From contig CM060731.1 of the NCBI GenBank assembly GCA_030704615.1, positions 2,108,001 to 2,172,000 of the forward strand: a stretch of DNA of 64,000 nt, written 5' to 3'. The notes under the pieces were generated by a model. The model saw nothing but the letters and a program-made list of their open reading frames with translations, made no database searches and had not been told where the DNA came from. A program made the position numbers and the translations under genes. Shown here piece by piece: positions 52,090 to 61,117 of this stretch (positions are counted from its first letter, which is position 1; each line of letters starts with the position of its first letter). This stretch comes from Takakia lepidozioides. Taxonomy: Eukaryota; Streptophyta; Takakiopsida; Takakiales; Takakiaceae.

Positions 52090-52814
52090 TGTCGCGGCCC
52101 TTTGCCTTGAGGGCAGGGAGGTCGGGACACAAGAGGGGCTGCCCCTGTGGTGGGGGCAGTAGCAGCGATAGGTACGGGGGCTGAAGCACCCTTGAGTGCC
52201 CAAGGCACTCAAGGAGGCGGAGGCGCTCACTAGGTGGAGCCCCGCACACCGGGTTGCGGTGGGGGTGGCTCCACAAGCGGTGGTGGTAGCTTAGCGGGAC
52301 TTAGTGGGGGTGGCATAGGACTCACCATGGGGTGGAGACCTCGAGGTGGGAGTCGTGGGGAGTCTTGGGACTCATCACGGTCCATTGGGGCCGCGGTGAG
52401 TGGGCCAAGACTCACCGCGACTCACCACCGGGAATCGAGGGTCTTCGTGGTGGTTCGCCATAAAATGGCATGGCTGGTTGTGAAACCCCCGCGGACAGCT
52501 ACAGAAGTATATATAGGGAGTAGTAACCCCGAGAATGGTGCAAGCCCGTTGGTGACCAAAAACTAGTGAGTAAGCGAGCGAGCCGGAAAGCGACCAAAGA
52601 GTGGGGAGCTGTTCCGGACTGCCATCTACCAAAGGGAATTCTCCTAGTCCCAATAGGTGGAGGGCTTTAGAGGGAAGCGAAGGGGGACCATTATGTCCCG
52701 GTGAGCAGCCGAAGCTCCAAGTTGGCCCGGGCGGCCAGGTTGGGAGTCAGGCGCGCGCATCAAAGCGAGTAACTATGACTTGAAGGGGAGCTTACCGGAG
52801 TGAGGTGCGCGACA
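52090..52814 (+). mobile_element. Solo LTR B nested in RNase H
   Basis: A 725-bp TGTCGCG ... CGCGACA unit inverted relative to LTRs A and C. It is flanked by CAACT on both sides. The intact empty site is seen in copy 1 (GGGGACAACTTGGGCTGCG, about 9037-9055). This proves LTR-type insertion with a 5-bp duplication followed by LTR-LTR recombination. Confidence 0.9.
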
Positions 52815-54114
52815 CAACTTGGGCTGCGTGGCAAAATACTTCACTATGACATTGTCCGTGAACACCTTCACTGGGTTGGAACCAACATAGTGGCGCCAGA
52901 GCTCAAGACAGTGCACCACCGCCTTCATCTCTTTCTCGTGCGTCGGCCACGGTCGCTCCACTTCATTTAGTTTCTTACTTTCGTAAGCCACTGGACGTCC
53001 ATCTTGCATCAGTACACCCCCAATCGCGAAGTCCGACGCATCTGTATGTATCTCGAACGGACGATCGAACTCCGGGATTTTCAAGACTGGAGCTTCCGCC
53101 ATCCGCTGCTTCAATTCAGCAAAAGCTTGGCCACAAAAGGTATTCCATGCCCAGACTTTAGATTTACACAGAAGGTCCGACAGCGGCCCCGTGATCTTGG
53201 CGAAATTTCTCACATACTTCCGGTAATAGGAGGCGAGTCCTAGGAAGGAACGCACTCCCGGGACCGAAGTCGGAGGCTCCCAGTCCAAGATCGCCCTCAC
53301 ATTTCTGTCATCCATTTTGATCCCATCCTGTGTAATCACATGCCCCAAGAACTCCACTTTCGTGACCCCGAATTCGCACTTTGACGCTTTGGCATACAGC
53401 TTCCCTTCTTGCAATTTTTGGAACACCCTTTTGAGGTGCTCCAGGTGCTCCTCCTTTGTTTTCGAGTACACCAAGATGTCGTCGATGTACACGATCACAA
53501 AGTCATCCAACCACTCCTGAAAAAGGCTGTTCATCAGCTTGCTAAATGTCGCTGGTGCATTGGTGAGCCCAAAAGGCATCACCAAGAACTCATATGAACC
53601 ATACCTTGTCCTGCACGCGGACTTCTCCTCATCTCCTTCCGCCACCCGAATTTGATGATAGCCGGAGCGCAAGTCGATCCGGCTGAAATACTTTCGCTCC
53701 TGCCAACCGATCGAAGAGGTCGTCGATCCTTGGCAAAGGGTACCGGTTTTTTATAGTCACCTTATTCAGAGCCCTGTAATCGACACACATCCGCAACGTC
53801 CCATCCTTCTTGTCTGCGAATAGCACCGGGGCTCCGTAAGGTGACTTACTCGGCCGGATGTACCCCTTTGACATTAGATCCTTGAGCTGAGTCTTCAGCT
53901 CGACCAACTCCCTGTGGCTCAACCGGTAGGGTGCCTTGGTAGGCGGTTCCGTTCCCGGTATCACCTCAATCTTGTGGTCAACTCCTCTTCGCGGTGGCAA
54001 GCCGCTTGGTAAATCCTCCGGCATCACATCCTGGTATTTCTCCAAAATCCCCTTGATCCAATCTGGGCTCGGCTCCCCATCGCCTTCTCCCTTCACTTCT
54101 CTAATGTAAAGCAA
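52815..54114 (-). pseudogene. pol: Chromovirus reverse transcriptase and RNase H, copy 2
   Basis: RT motifs [56 protein letters not shown] and [13 protein letters not shown], then RNase H ([16 protein letters not shown]). An extra T near 53691 shifts the frame between the two RT halves. The 14 bp missing in copy 1 are present here. The 5' end is fused to LTR C, creating a chimeric frame that begins in LTR sequence. Confidence 0.88.
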
Positions 54115-54676
54115 GAACCAGCGGGAATTCCCTTTGGTAGTTGGCAGTCCGGAACAGCTCCCCACTCTTTGGTCGCTTTCCGGCTCGCTCGCTTACTCAC
54201 TAGTTTTTGGTCACCAACGGGCTTGCACCGTTCTCGGGGTTACTACTCCCTATATATACTTCTGTAGCTGTCCACAGGGGTTTCACAACCAGCCATGCCA
54301 TTTTATGGCGAACCACCACGAAGACCCTCGATTCCCGGTGGTGAGTCGCGGTGAGTCTTGGCCCACTCACCGCGGCCCCAATGGACCGTGATGAATCCCA
54401 AGACTCCCCATGACTCCCACCTCGAGGTCTCCACCCCATGGTGAGTCCTATGCCACCCCCACTAAGTCCCGCTAAGCTACCACCACCCCTTGTGGAGCCA
54501 CCCCCACCGCAACCCGGTGTGCGGGGCTCCACCTAGTGAGCGCCTCCGCCTCCTTGAGTGCCTTGGGCACTCAAAGGTGCTTCAGCCCCCGTACCTATTG
54601 CTGCTACTGCCCCCACCATAGGGGCAACCCCTCTTGTGTCCCGACCCCCCTGCCCTCAAGGCAAAGGGCCGCGACA
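54115..54676 (-). repeat. LTR C, 5' LTR (partial, 562 bp)
   Basis: Corresponds to 49028-49588 of LTR A. The 164 bp nearest the internal region are deleted. The junction at GAACC is shared by microhomology. Confidence 0.87.
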
Positions 54677-57600
54677 TTGAACACACTGGCCAAGTTTCAA
54701 AGCGAACGAAAATCATTTGGATGGGCAACCATCCGTGGGCCCATTGAACGAATTTCGATTGATCTCATATTACTCTGGGGCCTCTTATATGGCACATTGA
54801 ACATAGTGGCCAAGTCTCAAAGCAAACGAAAATCATTTCGATGGCCAACCATCTGTTGAGCCATCGAATGAATTTCGATTGATCTCATATTAGTCCGGGA
54901 CCAGTGAGAGAGTGTCTCAAACGTACTGGCAAAGTTTGGAAGCAAACAAAAATGATTTGGATGGGCAACCATCCGTTCACCCGTTGAATGTATTCCGCTG
55001 GATCTCCTATTGCTTTGGGACCTGTTGGACTGGGTTTCGCGTGCTCACGATTTTTTTTTTTTGAATGGGGCGTGTAATGTAGCCATATGCAACGTGCGTG
55101 CCAAATTTGCGAGCGAACATAATTCATTTGGACCCAAAACCACAGTTTCTTCCCTGTTTTGCACTCCAAATTTGATTTGTGTTCAACTTTATGCACTCTT
55201 CATATAGAGTTCTGCAATACCGAGCGAAGAGAACACTTTTTTTTTTTGGGGCATTTTTTATTGGTCCAAATTTTGGCGGGGGAGTAGTGGCGGGATGCTT
55301 GAAGCCGCAGAACAAAATCGAGCCAAAAACAAAATCGATACGTGCCAGAAACCCCCAATGAAAGGCAGTGCAAACCTATTTATTGGCTTAAAAATGAATT
55401 TCAATTCAATTCAATTCAATTGTGGAATAGCTTGAGGGGTGAATGCGTCGATGGGGAGGCAAATGATTTATTCGTCTAATGTGTCTCCACACATATGTTC
55501 CAGCACATGGGGGCAAAAGGCTTCAACCACATCCGTTCAAATGGGTGCAATAGTTGTGCACGCATTGCAGGATTTCTTTTTTCGCATTGAACAAAAACCA
55601 GATGACAAATGAACGCCTCATTGGACAATCGAACGAATTTCGATTGATCTCGTATTACACCGGGACGCATCAGAGGGTACATTGAACACACTGGCCAAGT
55701 TTCAAAGCGAACGAAAATCATTTGGATGGGCAACCATCAGTTGGCCCATTGAACGAATTTCGATTGATCTCATATTACTATGAGGCCTCTTACATGGCAC
55801 ATTGAACATAGTGGCCAAGTCTCAAAGCGAACCAAAATCATTTCGGTGGCCAACCATCCGTTGAGCCATCAAATGAATTTCGATTGATCTCATATTAGTC
55901 CGAGACCTGTGAGAGGGTGTCTCGAACGTACTGGCAAAGTTTGGAAGCAAACAAAAATGATTTGGATGGGCAACCATCCGTTCACCCGTTGAATGTATTC
56001 CGCTGGATCTCCTATTGCTTTGGGACATGTTGGACTAGGTTTCGCGTGCTCACGATTTATTTTTTTTCATTCCGTTTTTAAATGGGGCGTGTAATGTAGC
56101 CATATGCAACGTGCGTGCCAAATTTGGGAGCGAACATAATTCATTTGGACCCAAAACCACAGTTTCTTCCCCGTTTTGCACTCCAAACTGGATTTGTGTT
56201 CAACTTCATGCACTCTTCATATAGAGTTCTGCAATACCGAACAAAGTGAACACTTTTTTTTCGGGGCATTTTTTATTGGTCCAAATTTTGGCGGGGGAGT
56301 AGTGGCGGGATGCTTGAAGCCGCAGAACCAAAAACAAAATCGATACGTGCCAGAAACCCCCAATGAAAGGCAGTGCAAACCTATTTATTGGCTTAAAATA
56401 AATTTCAATTAAATTCAATTGTGGAATAGCTTGAGGGGTGAACGCGTCGATGGGGAGGCAAATGATTTATTCGTCTAATGTGTCTCCACACATATGTTCA
56501 GCACATGGGGGCAAAAGAGGGGCTTCAACCACATCCGTTCAATGGGTGCAATAGTTGTGCACGCATTGCAGGTTTTCTTTTTTCGCATTGAACAAAAACC
56601 AGATGACAAATGAACGCCTCATTGGACAATTGAACGAATTTCGATTGATCTCGTATTACACCGGGACGCATCAAAGGGTACATTGCACACACTGGCCAAG
56701 TTTCAAAGCGAACGAAAATCATTTGGATGGGCAACCATCCGTTGGCCCATTGAACGAATTTCGATTGATCTCATATTACTCTGGGGCCTCTTACATGGCA
56801 CATTGAACATAGTGGCCAAGTCTCAAAGCGAACCAAAATCATTTCGGTGGCCAACCATCCGTTGAGCCATCGAATGACTTTCGATTGATCTCATATTAGT
56901 CCGGGACCTGTGAGAGGGTGTCTCAAACGTACTGGCAAAGTTTGGAAGCAAACAAAAATGATTTGGATGGGCAACCATCCGTTCACCCGTTGAATGTATT
57001 CCGCTAGATCTCCTAATGCTTTGGGACCTGTTGGACTGGATTTCGCGTGCTCACGATTTTTTTTTTTTTCATTCCGTTTTTGAATGGGGCGTGTAATGTA
57101 GCCATATGCAACGTGCGTGCCAAATTTGGGAGCGAACATAATTCATTTGGACCCAAAACCACAGTTTCTTCCCTGTTTTGCACTCCAAACTGGATTTGTG
57201 TTCAATTTCATGCACTCTTCATAGAGAATTCTGCAATACCGAGCGAAGAGAACCCTTTTTTTTCGGGGCATTTTTTATTGGTCCAAATTTTGGCGGGGGA
57301 GTAGTGGCGGGATGCTTGAAGCCGCAGAACCAAAAACAAAATCGATACGTGCCAGAAACCCCCAATGAAAGGCAGTGCAAACCTATTTATTGGCTTAAAA
57401 TTAATTTATTCAATTACATTATGGAATGGCTTGGTGTCGATGGGGAGGCAAATGATTTATTCGTCTGTTGTGTCTCCACACATGTGTCGCACACATGTTC
57501 AAGCACATGGCAAAAGAGGGGCTTCAACCACATCCGTTCAATGGGTGCAATAGCTGTGCACGCATTGCAGGATTTCTTTTTCGCAATGAACAAAAACCAA

Positions 57601-57740
57601 ATGACAACCGAACGCCTCATTGGCCCATCGAACAAATTTCGATTGATCTCATATTACTCTGGGGCCTCTTACATGGTATATTGAATATACTGGCCAAGTC
57701 TCAAAGCGAACCAAAATCATTTGGAGGCAAATGATTTATT
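54677..57740. repeat. Satellite locus 3: three tandem units of about 1008 bp
   Basis: Landmark CACACTGGCCAAGTTTCAAA at about 54682, 55690 and 56698, giving a 1008-bp period. A fourth, partial unit starts near 57685. Each unit contains several 80-110 bp CATTTGGATGGGCAACCATC sub-repeats and the long spacer (TTGCACTCCAAA, CTTCATATAGAGTTCTGC, GATGGGGAGGCAAATGATTT). The units are highly similar, implying recent amplification. Confidence 0.9.
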
Positions 57741-58170
57741 CGTCTGCTCATTTATTTGTGATTAATCGTTAATGGTGAAAATGATAAACCAAAGGTTCCT
57801 TGATCAAAAAAAATTTGAATGATTTGAAATTTTGCCAGTATGTTCTACATGCCTCTTACATGGACCAGACAAGTATGAGATCAATAAAAAATGGTTCACA
57901 GGAGGAACCAATGGTTACTTGATGTGCCGATTTTTGAATGCTTTCAAACTTTGTCATTGCATTGTACATGCCCTCTTAAAGGTACCGGACAAGTATGAGT
58001 TCGATTTAAAATATTGCAATGGGTGAACCAATGGTATCTTCATTCAGCAATTTTTGATTGTTTTGAAACTTTGCCAGTATATTGTACATGCCGTCAAACA
58101 GGTACCGAACAAGTATGAGGTCATTCAAAAATGGTTCAAAGGATGAACCTCGTATTTCCAAAAATTACGT
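57741..58170. repeat. 120-bp satellite units
   Basis: Units with GAACCAATGGT, TTTGAAACTTTGCCAGTAT and TACCGGACAAGTATGAGGTC at about 120 bp, equivalent to locus 2 units. It borders the 3' end of the minus-strand gene at 58247. Confidence 0.8.
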
Positions 58171-58246
58171 AGACTATACAGTGGGTTGCACATTTAAGTT
58201 TTCGCAACCTGAGACCTTTGGCCTACTCCCTACGTTTCTAGCCTTT

Positions 58247-60036
58247 CTAGTCATCTTCATCTAGATTTATTACTTCGTTGTCGTCATCTCCAGATGTTGA
58301 TGAAGATGCTCCGGGTGTAGAGGACGTGCCTCCACCAGTACGGTGAGCTCGAGCCTGGGCTTGAGTGGTCAAAGAGGGACCCAGTGTTGTGTGGTCCACC
58401 CTTGCCATCATGCGTAGCGTTCTAGGCGAGTGCTGACTCTCTTCCACATTTGCCAGAGCCGGGTGTGTTGCTCTTGCTACGGCTTCATGCAATTTTTCAA
58501 TTAAATCCGATATGTTTGGAAGTGGCAAGAACACCCCTGGAATAGGGGCAACTTGGTCACGCCATGTGTTCTGCCAATACTTTACAACACTCGTGGTGAC
58601 AGCCTTGAAATTGTCCAACACCTCCTCCTATTGGGGGTCTCTGCGCAACTCTGGAAGAAATGGCCATTCATCCCGACGAGGCACCCAGTACGTCTCATTC
58701 ATATCCTCCCAACGGATGCTAGCGGCCTCCAACTCCCTCAGAAATAGGTCTCTCCCAATCGGTTCGCGATTGTATGGGTCGTTTTTTCCGCTGGCACCCA
58801 CGGATCCTCAGGCAGTCGGAAGAATCTTTGTCTGGTACAGCTCCAATGCCCTCCCAAGTTCCGGAAAAAAAACTCTCTTTGGACTGGGTCCCGTATGCCT
58901 CTAGTACGCACGGTTATTTCCCAGTTGGATGTCACCCAAAATGTCACCGGATCTTTAATCCTAATTAACGTCTTTGCATCCAAGGCGTGCATCTCTCTTG
59001 GAGCATCCCATGTCATTGTCTCCCCCCCAGTGCTGCTAATTTAAAAAAACGAAAGGCGATACATCCAATGGCATGTTGTACCGGTTGTACTCGCATCCCC
59101 TGGGCATATTGTCTTGCAACCCAAACAACTCGTAGAAACGTCGATGGATTGGTCCACGGCAGTCAAGGCATTGGCTGGCTCGCATGGCTGCCGATATGAG
59201 ACATGCGGGATACCATATGTTACCCATGACGCTGGATTGCTCCATGGTATTCACGTCCATTTATCCTCATGAATGTAGGATGACATCCTCGGCCTGCTGT
59301 CCCACTTCACTTCTACTTCCAAATCCCAGTTTATGCTCTTATTGGTATCGAAAATTGTATGCACACAGTGCTCAAACATGGCATCTACATCACCCCATGT
59401 GGTGAATCCAGTGTACTTCGACATGAATACATCACGCACAGTGTCGTGCCTTTGCAAATTAGCATAGATGCTATCTACGCTTCGATTCGACAAACGTGCT
59501 GCACGTTGGAGGGAGGACAACCCTTCTTCTATCCGTGTTTCCCGCGATGCTAGATGGCCCGCCCATGTCACCCAATTCCGCCAATTCCCCTTCAACCATG
59601 GCCACGATCGGATTTGCATGGCATTTGAGTACCGATATGCAACAGCCCTAGCTTGCTCGCATTCCCCCACAAGCTGCTCTAATTCCTGTTCTTGGGCCGA
59701 TGTAATTTGCACGGCTGAACATTCCCCAGTTTCCACTATGGGGTCATTCCCTTTTCTTGCCCTCTCCGCCGCAAGTCTTTCTTCCTCATCCCTCGCCGGG
59801 TCCAGTTCAGGCGTTTGCACTTCATTCCCATGCCCGATTGAGTCATCCCCGTCGATGACGCGGTCAATGTCCATTGGTGGCATATTCAAACACGCCAATA
59901 TGTCTTGCTTGTTGGTGATTGGCCTCGGGTCCGGAAGCACACCGCGTACGCTGTCAAGAGTCCCCAATCCCATTCTTTCCAGCAACTTCGCTATTTGCCA
60001 CCGTTGCAAATGAACAATGTCTTGCAGGTCCTTCAT
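58247..60036 (-). pseudogene. Unknown transposon-associated gene, decayed
   Basis: On the minus strand from ATG at 60036 an open frame of 261 codons (MKDLQDIVHLQRWQIAKLLE, QEQELEQLVGECEQARAVAY, SWPWLKGNWRNWVTWAGHL, STOP at 59251) continues after a frameshift as MEQSSVMGNIWYPACLISAA and FYELFGLQDNMPRGCEYNRY. It then runs as MTWDAPREMHALDAKTLIRI, NWEITVRTRGIRDPVQREFF and DEWPFLPELRRDP to an acidic end NEVINLDEDD (58247). About 580 codons in total, with Trp-rich, mainly helical character. Stops at about 58738 and 58622. No family recognised. Its position, between a GCGACCACC array (5') and the satellite (3'), is the mirror image of the kinase-like gene. Confidence 0.5.
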
Positions 60037-60313
60037 GTGCTATTCATGTGCGGCCAACTGTTCCTCCAACGGAGAGCGTACCTCGCCCCCCTCCATCTCA
60101 GACGTTGAAGGCCCGGCTGCGGAGACCTGTTGCGGCGTATAATCTGGAGGTTGGTTTGCCTGTGGTATGGTTCGTGTGTGGTGCCCCATTCCTACGCCTC
60201 TTGGCGCATAAATGAAAGAGATTATTTTCTCTTCTCACTACTAAGGGGCCTGATTTGTGAGCTGTCGCTCCCAGGTGTTTCCCAAAAATAAAATAAAAAA
60301 TAAAAATAAAAAT

Positions 60314-60812
60314 CTGCGACCACCAGCAGAGGTGTGGTCGCACCATTTTTTTTAGGGGCGACCACCAGCAAGGGGGTGGTCGCAGAATTTTCTATTTTTA
60401 AATAGCTGCGACCACCAGCAGGGGGGTGGTCGGACCATTTTTCTTTTTGTTAAATAGGTGCGAATAATATGTAGAGCAGTTTCATTCGGGCCCTGATTCT
60501 AGAGTGGTCCAGGAATTAGAGTGGGGCGCCTATGAAGGAAGGCCACGTGTATTAAGGAATGAGATGAGGGGGTCCAAAAAAAGAATGGAGGAATTGGCTA
60601 AATTTAGAATAGGGAGTCATGCAGGATTGACATGTGTTCAGGGCCTTCTAGAAGGCTCCCAGGGTCGGCAGGCTATCAGTAAATAGATGCGACTACCAGC
60701 AGGGGGTTGGTCGCAACATTTTTTTTTAATTTTAACAGTTGCGACGACCGCTACTGGTGGTCGCACAATTGTTTTTTATAAAATAGGTGCGACCACCAGG
60801 AGGTTGGTCCCC
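60314..60812. repeat. GCGACCACCAGC palindrome array 2
   Basis: Units at 60314, 60355, 60404, 60687, 60737 and 60785 of the same type as 44656-45062. They are interrupted by an unrelated segment (60468-60680). Confidence 0.85.
60468..60680. other. Insertion inside the palindrome array
   Basis: About 210 bp unlike the array. It is flanked by AAATAGGTGCGA on the left and AAATAGATGCGA on the right, which may be array sequence or a duplicated target. A 60-codon frame (60504-60686, GTG start) has protein-like composition but no support. Confidence 0.45.
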
Positions 60813-61117
60813 TTGCACCTGTATGTATGTTTGGAGAGGCAGATGAAAAGCACATGTATCGACTCCCCATAGATTTGTGAAGGGGAAGATGAATGTTGGG
60901 AGTTGCACCTGGCTTTTGTGGCTTTTGAAACCATAATAGGAAATCAACAATGTAAAGATAATGTCAAAACACAAACATACGCACAACCACCAAACCCTTT
61001 CTTGGGTACACATATTCCACCATTTTTATTTCCGTACACGTACGCATGTACCCAAACTGAAACATGGATATCCATGGAAACATACTACACATCGTGTGAC
61101 ATAAGTTATAGCTGTAC
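60813..61117. other. No gene seen
   Basis: 305 bp between the array and the hAT stop codon. Probably the 3' UTR of the minus-strand hAT. Confidence 0.4.

Larger units (their letters stand above)
48864..54676 (-). mobile_element. LTR retrotransposon (chromovirus) with target duplication, gag deleted
   Basis: Outer ends are TGTCGCG ... CGCGACA repeats in the same orientation (48864-49588 and 54115-54676), flanked on both sides by TTGAA (48859-48863 and 54677-54681). The flanking satellite reads continuously if the element is removed (GGTACATTGAACACACTGG). Pol lies on the minus strand. The right (5') LTR lacks its last 164 bp and joins directly to the RT region at GAACC, so U5, primer site, gag and protease are deleted. 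A solo LTR sits inside RNase H (52090-52814). Total length is 5813 bp including the nested LTR. Confidence 0.85.

Noticed and set aside
59468-60013. 181-codon plus-strand ORF
   Set aside because: It is antisense to the minus-strand gene at 58247-60036, which has the better protein composition and continuity.
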